Source: Leucobacter sp. wl10 (GTDB lineage: Bacteria > Actinomycetota > Actinomycetes > Actinomycetales > Microbacteriaceae). From it: a DNA stretch of 64,000 nt. The stretch lies in assembly GCF_003569785.1 (NCBI RefSeq), contig NZ_KZ983988.1:62001-126000 (forward strand), given 5' to 3'. The position numbers and the translations under genes were made by a program. Below the pieces are notes generated by a model that was not told the DNA's origin, did no database searches, and saw only the letters and a program-made list of their open reading frames with translations. Of this stretch, positions 17,346 through 24,823 are shown piece after piece (the first letter of the stretch is position 1; each line of letters begins with the position of its first letter).

Positions 17346-18284
17346 TCAGGGGGCGAGGAGCTCGCGCGTGCGGCCGACGTCGGCGCGCATCTGCGCGATC
17401 AGCGCCTCGAGCGACTCGAAGCGCTCCATGCTGCGCAGCCGTCGCGCGAACTGCACCTCCACGCGCTCGCCGTAGATGTCGCGGTCGAAGTCGAGCACGA
17501 ACGCCTCCACCCGCGACTCCCCGGCGGGGTCGAAGGTCACATTGGCGCCGACGGAGATCGCGGCGACCAGGCGCTCGCCGCGCACCACCACCCAGCCGGC
17601 GTAAACGCCGTCGGCGGGCACGAGCCCCTCGAGCTCCCCGCCGAGGTTCGCGGTGGGGAAGCCGATCTCGCGGCCGCGCGCGTCACCGTGCACCACCTCG
17701 CCGCGCACCGCCGGCGGGCGCCCGAGCATGCGGGCCGCCGACTCGACGTCGCCGCCCAGCACCGCCTCCCGCACGCGCGACGACGACACCTGCCCCGCCT
17801 CGCCGTCTTCGACGAGCTCGAGCACATCGGCGGAGAAGCCGTAGCGCTCGCCCTGGATGCGCAGCAGCGCACCGTCGCCCGCGCCGCGGTGCCCGAAGCG
17901 GAAGTCGGCCCCCATCACGATGTGCCGGGCGCGCAGCCGCTCCACCAGTACCTCGGCGACGAAGCGCTCGGCCGGGATCGAGGCGATATCGCCGTCGAAC
18001 CGCAGCATCACGCACACCTCGATACCCGCCGCCTCGAACGCCTCGAGCCGCTGCTCGCGGCTCATGAGGGGCTGCGGGCAGAGCTCGGGCCGCAGATAGC
18101 TCAGGGGGTTGTTGGCGAAGGTCAGCGCCACGGCCCTCCGCCCCTCGGCGCGAGCCGACTCGACGACGCTGCGCAGGATCGCCTGGTGGCCCCGATGCAG
18201 CCCGTCGAACTTGCCGATGGCCACGCAGCTGCCGCCCGCGAACTCCTCGGGGCTGATCGCCTCGAGTGCCTCGATCACGCGCAT
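17346..18284 (-). CDS. ribF: bifunctional riboflavin kinase / FAD synthetase
   Basis: This 312-residue RibF makes FMN from riboflavin and then FAD. The N-terminal adenylyltransferase domain has GKFDGLHRGHQ (about 24-34) and the SSSRVREAV segment. The C-terminal riboflavin kinase domain has GFPTANL and the DGVYAGWV strand. Length is normal for the family (about 305-330). ATG 18284 overlaps the stop of the membrane-protein gene upstream (TGATG), indicating coupling. The open frame extends further upstream, but the FAD synthetase domain begins right after this ATG. Confidence 0.95.
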   Translation of the reverse strand: MRVIEALEAISPEEFAGGSCVAIGKFDGLHRGHQAILRSVVESARAEGRRAVALTFANNPLSYLRPELCPQPLMSREQRLEAFEAAGIEVCVMLRFDGDIASIPAERFVAEVLVERLRARHIVMGADFRFGHRGAGDGALLRIQGERYGFSADVLELVEDGEAGQVSSSRVREAVLGGDVESAARMLGRPPAVRGEVVHGDARGREIGFPTANLGGELEGLVPADGVYAGWVVVRGERLVAAISVGANVTFDPAGESRVEAFVLDFDRDIYGERVEVQFARRLRSMERFESLEALIAQMRADVGRTRELLAP

Positions 18285-18829
18285 CAGGCGGATCCCTCGT
18301 TTCCCGCCGCGACGGATCGGTTCGCGGCCCGACCCCGGGTCTCGCGCCCCGCGCCGGCTGCGGTCGCCGGAGCCCGCGCGGTACGGCGCAGCCAGATCAG
18401 GCCGAGCACGGGCAGCACGAGCGGGATGAAGAGGTAGCCGCTGCCGAAGCGCGACCACACCGAGGGGTGCGCGAAGAGCTGCGGTTCGAGGATGCTGAGC
18501 GCGCCGACGACCAGCACGCCGCCGAGTTCGAACACGAGCGCGCACCAGGCGACCCCCCGCCACACGGTGCTCCCCCGTCGCGCGGCGCGGATCCCCTTGA
18601 TCAGCGCGACCGTCGCCACGACGTAGACGACCCCGGACACCGCCGAGAGCGAGTACGCCAGGGGGGCCTCGTCGAACTTCGCGAGGATCTGATAGATCGA
18701 GCGGAACGTCGCCGCGATGGCCAGCACGATGTAGACGGCGATGAGCACCCGTCCCAGTCCGCCGAGCCGATCGTCGCGCTCGGCGCCGGCTGCGCGGTCT
18801 CGAGGGTCACGGATATCGGCGTTCGACAC
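18284..18829 (-). CDS. four-helix integral membrane protein, function unknown
   Basis: This is a 181-residue hydrophobic protein. A charged N-terminus (about 1-22) is followed by four hydrophobic segments near 25-45, 57-78, 92-112 and 123-143, and then by an Arg/Ala-rich tail. I do not recognise a named family. The start is GTG at 18829, with GTG 18835 as an alternative in frame; neither has a strong ribosome-binding site. It is translationally coupled to ribF downstream, but nothing in it suggests flavin transport specifically. Confidence 0.75.
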   Translation of the reverse strand: MSNADIRDPRDRAAGAERDDRLGGLGRVLIAVYIVLAIAATFRSIYQILAKFDEAPLAYSLSAVSGVVYVVATVALIKGIRAARRGSTVWRGVAWCALVFELGGVLVVGALSILEPQLFAHPSVWSRFGSGYLFIPLVLPVLGLIWLRRTARAPATAAGAGRETRGRAANRSVAAGNEGSA

Positions 18830-18876
18830 GCGCACCAGTGTACTCGTACGCGGCCCCGAGGCCGGCCACCGCGGAA

Positions 18877-20130
18877 TCAGCCGCCGACCGTCGCGAGGAA
18901 CACCTCGCCGTGGCCCGTGAGGCGGATCGGCGCGCCCGCCGACACGTAGAGCGACTGCCCGCGGCGGGCCGCGGCGACCTCGGCGAGCTCGGCGCCCTCG
19001 CGGGCCGGGCGCTCGATGCGCACGCGCCCGGCGGTCACCACGAGCACCAGAGGATGCTCGGCGGTCACCTCGACGAGCGGGGCAGCGTCCTCGATGCGGG
19101 ATCCGGAGCGCTCGTCCGGGTCGCAGAGCCGAGCCCGCATCAACCGAAAATCGGGCACCTCGGGTCGCCAGGCCACCAGCCCCCGCGCCGCTCTCCGGCA
19201 GGGGAAGCGCGGCTCGGCAAGCTCGGACGTGTCGACCACGCGGCACAGTTCGGCCGCGTCGACATGCTTCTGCGTGAGCCCCGCGCGCAGCACGTTGTCC
19301 GAGGAGGCCATGACCTCGACCGCGATGCCGCTCAGGTAGGCGTGCATCTGCCGGGCGCGCAGGAAGACCGCCTCGCCCGGCGACAAGCTCACGAGGTGCA
19401 GCAGCAACGACACCAGCACTCCGGGGTCTCCGGGATGCGCCGCGACCAGATCCCGCAGCGTTCGCCCGCGCGCGGGGTCGAGCTCGGCCGAAGCCGCCGC
19501 ACGCTCGACGGCCGCCAGCGCGGAGGTCGCGGCGGCGTCGCCGCGGAACACCCAGTCGAGAAACTCGCGCCGGAGCGCCTCGGGGTCGGCGCCCGCGAGA
19601 CGCTCCGAGACCCCGTCCAGGGCGGCCGCCCCCTCGTCTCCGTCGCCCCGCAGGGCCGCAGCGAGGACCGCGAGATCCCGCCGCGCATCCGAGAGCGGCC
19701 GGAAGCCGCTGAGCGCCGTCACCTCGCTCAGGGCGACGAGCAGCTCGGGTTTGTGATATGGATCGCCGTAGTTGCGATGGGGGGCGTCGCGCGGCACGCC
19801 GGCGGCCTCCTCGGCCGCGTACCCGGCCGCGGCCTGCTCGGGATCCGGGTGCACCTGCAGCGACAGCGGCGCGCCGATGGCGAGCACCTTGAGCAGGAAC
19901 GGCAGCGGGCCGCCGTCTACGCCGTAGAGCTCGGGATCGCTCTCGACCAGGTCGATGAGCGTGTGCGCCTCGGGCGTCGCCTTGGCCACGTGCGCCGGGT
20001 TTCCCGGATGCGTGCCGAGCCACAACTCCGCTTGCGGCTCACCGTTCGGCTCGGTGCCGAGCAGATCGGGCAGGGCGTCCTTCGAGCCCCACGCGTATGC
20101 GCGCGGGATGTTCTCGATGAAGATCAGCAC
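18877..20130 (-). CDS. manA: mannose-6-phosphate isomerase, type I
   Basis: This 417-residue zinc enzyme interconverts mannose 6-phosphate and fructose 6-phosphate, feeding GDP-mannose synthesis for the glycan genes next door. Family features are the N-terminal YAWGSKDALPDLLG, AELWLGTHP, SLQVHPD (zinc ligand region) and YHKPELLVAL. The start is GTG 20130 (GAGGGCGAC upstream), which puts the protein start directly at the conserved strand; the open frame upstream is antisense to the next gene. It is divergent from the O-antigen-ligase-like gene, with a 78-bp gap. Confidence 0.93.
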   Translation of the reverse strand: MLIFIENIPRAYAWGSKDALPDLLGTEPNGEPQAELWLGTHPGNPAHVAKATPEAHTLIDLVESDPELYGVDGGPLPFLLKVLAIGAPLSLQVHPDPEQAAAGYAAEEAAGVPRDAPHRNYGDPYHKPELLVALSEVTALSGFRPLSDARRDLAVLAAALRGDGDEGAAALDGVSERLAGADPEALRREFLDWVFRGDAAATSALAAVERAAASAELDPARGRTLRDLVAAHPGDPGVLVSLLLHLVSLSPGEAVFLRARQMHAYLSGIAVEVMASSDNVLRAGLTQKHVDAAELCRVVDTSELAEPRFPCRRAARGLVAWRPEVPDFRLMRARLCDPDERSGSRIEDAAPLVEVTAEHPLVLVVTAGRVRIERPAREGAELAEVAAARRGQSLYVSAGAPIRLTGHGEVFLATVGG

Positions 20131-20195
20131 GTCGCCCTCAGCCCCTTCCGCTCCCGGCTGCGGCGCCCGCTCATCCGGCCGCAGGCACCATGCTC

Positions 20196-20208
20196 TACCA
20201 TACCGACT
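20196..20208 (+). promoter_or_regulatory. -10 element for a leaderless transcript
   Basis: TACCAT at 20196-20201 lies seven bases before the ATG at 20209, with no ribosome-binding site between. That spacing would place the transcription start at the initiation codon, the actinobacterial leaderless arrangement also seen at many other starts in this locus. Confidence 0.5.
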
Positions 20209-21663
20209 ATGGCGGAGAGCAAGACCAGACTCGGCGTGAGCGCGTACGCGATCTGCGTCTTCATCCTCACGATCGGCAGCAACGGGGTGCGCAATCTGGT
20301 GGGCTGGTGGGGGTTTCTCGCGATCGCCCTGGCGCTCACGGTGTGGGGCGCGGCGCTCTTCGTTCGGTTGAAGCCGGAGCGCTTCCGCTGGTACCGACTG
20401 CCGTCTCCCCTCTACTGGTTCCTGGCGCTCGCGGTGCTCTCGATCGCCTGGTCGCAGTACCGTCTCGAGAGCGTGCTGGGCGTCGCCGCGCAGCTGGCCA
20501 CCACGCTGCTCGCGGTGGTGCTCGCGTTCGTGCTCACCTGGCACGAGGTGCTGCGCACGCTCGGCGCCGCGCTGCGCTGGCTGATCGGCGTCTCGCTGCT
20601 CTTCGAACTGGGGGTCTCGCTGCTCGTGCGGCAGCCTGTGCGGCAGAGCTTCCTCTCCGGGGACCTCGCCGACAACGACTCGAAGCTGCTGCTGTGGAGC
20701 AGGGATCTGCTGTTCTCGGGGGGGCCGATCCAGGGCGTCGTGGCGAGTTCGGTGCTGTTCGGCTTCATCGCCCTGCTGGGTCTGATCGTGTTCGTGATCC
20801 AGCTGCGCGCGGGCCTCGTGAGATCCTTCGCGGGCTGGTTCTGGGTGTGCGCGGCGCTCGCCGCGATCCTGCTCACCCGCGGCGCGACCGTGTGGGTGGC
20901 GCTCGCCGCGGTGCTCGCCGCCCTGGCACTGGCGCTGTGGGCGCGCAGGCTGGGCCCGGAGCGCAGAGCCCCGCTCTACATCACGGGGACGGCGCTCGTG
21001 GTGGCCGCCGTCTCGCTCGTGCTCTTCGCCCGCGACTTCGTCTTCGGCCTGCTCGGCAAGAGCGGCGACATGACGGGTCGCCTCGATACCTGGCGGAGCG
21101 TGATCGAGCTCGCCGAGCAGCGGCCCTGGTTCGGCTGGGGGTGGGTGAGCTACTGGGCTCCCTGGGCCGAGCCGTTCAAGTCGCTCGACGTGAAGGCCGG
21201 CGTGACGGTCATGAGCGCCCACAATGCGTGGCTCGACGTCTGGTTGCAGCTCGGCATCGTCGGGGTGCTCGCGTTCGCGCCGATCGTGGTGCTCACCATG
21301 TGGCGAGCCTGGTTCCGCGCGGTGGATCCGCCGCGCCGCGGCTTCGGCGTTCCCCGGCCCTACGCCACGAGCGCGCTGTGGCCGTTCCTCGTGATGGTGG
21401 CGCTGCTCGTGCAGTCGCTCACCGAGAGCCGGCTGCTCATCGAGGGCAACTGGCTGCTGCTGATCCTCATCGCCGTGAAGTCGCGCTTCGACTTCCAGCT
21501 GCCGTCGCTCGACACCGAGCCGACCAAGCTGCCGTGGCGTCGCGTGCCCATCCCCCGCGCGCGAGGCGCTCGAGGCGAACCGCATCGGTCATTCGTGCGC
21601 TCGGAGGCGGAGCACACCGAACCGGGCGCGCTCGAGCTGCCGCAATCCCGGATCGGCCGGTGA
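20209..21663 (+). CDS. O-antigen ligase/polymerase-type membrane protein
   Basis: This 484-residue polytopic membrane protein has about eleven hydrophobic helices. The Wzy_C/O-antigen-ligase region comprises GRLDTWRSVIELAEQRPWFGWGW (positions about 287-309) and SAHNAWLDVWLQLGIVG (about 332-348), the external-loop and helix pattern of enzymes that polymerise or transfer lipid-linked glycans outside the membrane. The C-terminal tail of about 60 residues is hydrophilic. The ATG at 20209 looks leaderless (TACCAT seven bases upstream). It opens the glycan locus; attachment of the finished polymer to the wall or a lipid is the likely role. Confidence 0.88.
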   Translation: MAESKTRLGVSAYAICVFILTIGSNGVRNLVGWWGFLAIALALTVWGAALFVRLKPERFRWYRLPSPLYWFLALAVLSIAWSQYRLESVLGVAAQLATTLLAVVLAFVLTWHEVLRTLGAALRWLIGVSLLFELGVSLLVRQPVRQSFLSGDLADNDSKLLLWSRDLLFSGGPIQGVVASSVLFGFIALLGLIVFVIQLRAGLVRSFAGWFWVCAALAAILLTRGATVWVALAAVLAALALALWARRLGPERRAPLYITGTALVVAAVSLVLFARDFVFGLLGKSGDMTGRLDTWRSVIELAEQRPWFGWGWVSYWAPWAEPFKSLDVKAGVTVMSAHNAWLDVWLQLGIVGVLAFAPIVVLTMWRAWFRAVDPPRRGFGVPRPYATSALWPFLVMVALLVQSLTESRLLIEGNWLLLILIAVKSRFDFQLPSLDTEPTKLPWRRVPIPRARGARGEPHRSFVRSEAEHTEPGALELPQSRIGR

Positions 21664-21667
21664 CACC

Positions 21668-22021
21668 GTGCTGATGACGACTGAGCGGCTGCGGCGGCTG
21701 CGGGCCGACGCGCGGCTCGAGCGGGAGACGCTCATGGAGCACCGCGTGCGCGACGGCGACGACCCCGCCGACGCGTTCGCCGAGGTGCCCGAGGTCGACG
21801 ACCTCGTGGTGATCGCGCTGCGCGACGAGATGCTCGAGGATCGCGGTCAGCTCGCCGAGTTCGGCCTGGCCCGCCTCGCGGCACTCTCCGGCGGTCCCGA
21901 CGCGCTCGAGCACCGGCGCAACGCGGACCGCGTGGAGTTCGATCTGCTGCGCGAGATCGCCGCCGACGTGCCGCAGCTCACGGTCGCCGTCTGGCGGGTG
22001 AGCCACCGTCTCGACGTGTAG
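21668..22021 (+). CDS. small acidic hypothetical protein
   Basis: This is a 117-residue soluble protein, rich in Arg, Glu, Asp and Leu, with no signal peptide or membrane segment. It appears mostly helical (for example LRRLRADARLERETLMEHRV and ALRDEMLEDRGQLAEFGLARL). It starts four bases after the stop of the ligase-like gene; GTG 21668 or ATG 21674 are both possible. I do not recognise it. Its position suggests co-transcription with the membrane protein upstream. Its 3' end is convergent with the pyruvyltransferase-glycosyltransferase gene, 12 bases apart. Confidence 0.6.
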   Translation: MLMTTERLRRLRADARLERETLMEHRVRDGDDPADAFAEVPEVDDLVVIALRDEMLEDRGQLAEFGLARLAALSGGPDALEHRRNADRVEFDLLREIAADVPQLTVAVWRVSHRLDV

Positions 22022-22033
22022 CCCCTCGGCGCC

Positions 22034-24823
22034 TCATCGCCCGACCACGCGCGAGAGGCGATCTCGCGCGATCAGGAGTCCCCGCTTCACCGCTCGCGGC
22101 CCCCAGTGTCGCCGGCGGCGAACGATGAGCGATCCGCCGGCGGGCTCGTAGAGCACCCCGTCCCTGCGGCGGTACTCCGGCACGGGCGCCTCGCCGCTCA
22201 CCGACACGACGACGCCGCCCATCCGCTCGCGGAGAGCAGGCACCATCGCCTGGTGCAGCGGCAAGCCCGTGATGGGAAAACTCGCGCGCCACTCCCAGCC
22301 GCCACCGTCGGGATGCCGATGCCAGACCGTCTCGCCCGCGCGCACCGCCACGAGGTCCGCCCGGTCGCCGCAGTAGAGCACGGGCTCGACGGCGTCTTCT
22401 CCCAGCGTGCTGCGCCCTCTCACCACGAGGTCAGCTCTTCGCTGCTCCATCTCGAGCAGCGAACCCGCTGCGCGGCTTCGGAACAGCAATGGCCAGTCGT
22501 CGATGCCGCCCCTGCGCCCGGCCTCCGGAACCAGAGCGAGCGCGGAGTTGCCGAGGTAGTGGTCGACGCGTCCGACCAGCTGCCACCAGCTCACAATCTC
22601 GTCGGCGGCAACCGGCGAGGCGAGCACGGGCAGCAGCAGTCCTCGCAGCCGCTGTCGCATCGCCTCGTCGAGCAGGCCGCGGGCCTGCAGCCTGTCGAGC
22701 ACGTTCTTCCACGCGTGGAACCGCGCGGCGTCCTCTCGCGGAGTACCTTCATCCAGTGCCTGGAATAGCGCCTTAGCGGCCGCGAAATCGCCCTTGCCGA
22801 CCAGTCTCGCCACCGCGCATCGGGCAGGATCGACCCACGTCGGCGGGTCTGACACCTCGTCCAGCAGGCGCTGCAGCGCCTCGCGAACCGTTCGGTCCAA
22901 GCCACTCGGTGCTTCCCAGCGCGTCAGGTACTTCCCGACCTGCACGTAGGTATCCCGCGCATAGACCAGATCCGCCTGCACCTCGGAGAGTTCTGGACGC
23001 TGCGCACCCGCGACGAGTTGCGCGCACTCCAGCTCTTGCGAGAGGTAGCTCAGCATCGACGTCGCCGAGTCGGAGCGGGCGGTCATCGAGCTTCCGCCCG
23101 GGCGTTCCCGGTAGAGATAGACGACGTCCGGCACGATGTCGACGGAGCGGGCCATCAGATAGGCCCTGACCATCGGCACGATATCGTTCGACCGCGCGAC
23201 GTCGGGGAAGCGGATCCGCCGGGAGTCCCACCACTCGCGGGAGAAGGCCTTGTTCCAGCAGGGCCTGCTGTACATGAGCGTCGGCTCTTCGGCCAGGGTC
23301 GTTCGCCGCCTGGCGCGAGAGAACGCCTGCATGTTCTGGGTCGGCCGCCACGTGTCGACCGGCCTGAACTTGAGATAGTCGCCGAACGCGATGTCGGATC
23401 CGCTCTCCTCGAGGCTCGCGATCAAGGCGGCGTAAGCTCCGTCGGGCACGATGTCGTCCCCGTCGCAGAAGACCAGGTACTTGCCGCGCGCGTGGTCTGC
23501 TCCAATGTTCCTCGCCGTGCCGCCCCCGCGGCTGATGGCCTCGACCAACGTCACCCGCTCGTCGCGCTCGGCGCGGTCGGCCACAATCTCACGCGTTCCA
23601 TCGGTCGAGTGGTCATCCACGACGATGACCTCCATGCGCTCGATTCCCTGCCCGAGCACCGTCTCAAGAGCCTCCCCGACCCACGGAGCGACGTTGTGTG
23701 TGGGCATGACCACGGAGAGCAACGGCGAGCCATCCGCAGCTCTCCCCTCCCCAGCCACCTTCCGCTGCAGATGGGGGAGCCGGATGCCGAGCAGTTCGGC
23801 CTCCTCGCGCGCGATCCCGCGGTCGGGCGGATTGACCGACATGAACTGGTCGAGGCGCAGCAGGGCTCGCGCGGCGTCGGGATCGGGATCGGATCCGAGA
23901 AGCCGGATGATCTCGCCGTGCTGGGCACGACCGCGAGCTCTCAGGCCCGCGTAAGCGAGCGGTAGCGCGCGGGAGCCTAGCTCCGCGCGGTGCGCCGTCG
24001 ACTCCGCGTCTGCCGCAGCCGTCTGCGGCTCGGGTGGCGCCGCATTCCACAAGTCCCAGGGGAACGCCCGTTCGAGGGCATCCAGATCGACCTCTGGTGC
24101 GACCACAGGACCGAGTTCGAGCGCCTCTGCAACCGACGAGGCGAAGACAACGTCCGCTCGGTGCGTGCCGGCGTAGTAGTCGAGGTACTTGAAGGGGTTC
24201 TCGGCCGCCGCCCGCAGTGGCCGGGAGGGAACGCCAAAGGCATCGGCCAGCACCAGCGCGTGCAGCGAGGTCGCTATCACGAAGCCCGCTCGTGCGATGC
24301 GCCCAACGATCTCCTCGGGGTCGCCGACCGGGCTCAACACCGCGCATTCCTCGTCGCCGTCGAACTCCGTGAAGCGCTCCAGATCGTTCAGGTTGGGCAC
24401 GACGAGGGTGTCGTCGCCGCGTTCGGAGGCGATGAGCTCAGGGCGATAGCGAGGCAGCAGCAACGCCGGATCACCATACACCTCCGGGGCCGCAAGGCCG
24501 CGGTCGAGCAGCACCGTGCGGCTGAACGGACCGCGAACCGCGCGCACGTCGAGCGTGCTCGGCAACGCGGAGAGCCCGACCTTACCGTTCACCCCGCTCC
24601 CCCACACGACGTCTCCGTGCTCCGCGAAGTGCATAACGCTGCCGACCGAGAGCAGTCGACGAGACGGGTCGGCTGCTCTATCTTGGCGCACGCCGGCTCG
24701 GGCGAGCATCGCGCGCACGAGCATAGGTCCCAGTTCATCGCCGACGTTCAGGAGCTGCTCACCGTCCGCCGCCGGGCGCCAACGGAAGCAGGCCACACCC
24801 GATAGAACAGAGACGGTACTCAC
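22034..24823 (-). CDS. polysaccharide pyruvyl transferase - GT2 glycosyltransferase fusion
   Basis: This 929-residue two-enzyme protein carries, at residues 1-260, a polysaccharide pyruvyltransferase-type domain (NVGDELGPMLVRAML, WGSGVNGK, VYGDPALLLPRY, IATSLHALVLADAFGVP), which would place pyruvate ketals on sugars. From about 368 a GT2 glycosyltransferase begins (LSVVMPTHNVAPWVGEALETVL, VVDDHSTDGTREI, DGDD near 453), followed by a long C-terminal region of about 370 residues shared in style with other transferases here. Start GTG 24823 overlaps the stop of the upstream gene (GTGA), showing translational coupling. A pyruvylated glycan is the inferred product. Confidence 0.85.
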   Translation of the reverse strand: MSTVSVLSGVACFRWRPAADGEQLLNVGDELGPMLVRAMLARAGVRQDRAADPSRRLLSVGSVMHFAEHGDVVWGSGVNGKVGLSALPSTLDVRAVRGPFSRTVLLDRGLAAPEVYGDPALLLPRYRPELIASERGDDTLVVPNLNDLERFTEFDGDEECAVLSPVGDPEEIVGRIARAGFVIATSLHALVLADAFGVPSRPLRAAAENPFKYLDYYAGTHRADVVFASSVAEALELGPVVAPEVDLDALERAFPWDLWNAAPPEPQTAAADAESTAHRAELGSRALPLAYAGLRARGRAQHGEIIRLLGSDPDPDAARALLRLDQFMSVNPPDRGIAREEAELLGIRLPHLQRKVAGEGRAADGSPLLSVVMPTHNVAPWVGEALETVLGQGIERMEVIVVDDHSTDGTREIVADRAERDERVTLVEAISRGGGTARNIGADHARGKYLVFCDGDDIVPDGAYAALIASLEESGSDIAFGDYLKFRPVDTWRPTQNMQAFSRARRRTTLAEEPTLMYSRPCWNKAFSREWWDSRRIRFPDVARSNDIVPMVRAYLMARSVDIVPDVVYLYRERPGGSSMTARSDSATSMLSYLSQELECAQLVAGAQRPELSEVQADLVYARDTYVQVGKYLTRWEAPSGLDRTVREALQRLLDEVSDPPTWVDPARCAVARLVGKGDFAAAKALFQALDEGTPREDAARFHAWKNVLDRLQARGLLDEAMRQRLRGLLLPVLASPVAADEIVSWWQLVGRVDHYLGNSALALVPEAGRRGGIDDWPLLFRSRAAGSLLEMEQRRADLVVRGRSTLGEDAVEPVLYCGDRADLVAVRAGETVWHRHPDGGGWEWRASFPITGLPLHQAMVPALRERMGGVVVSVSGEAPVPEYRRRDGVLYEPAGGSLIVRRRRHWGPRAVKRGLLIARDRLSRVVGR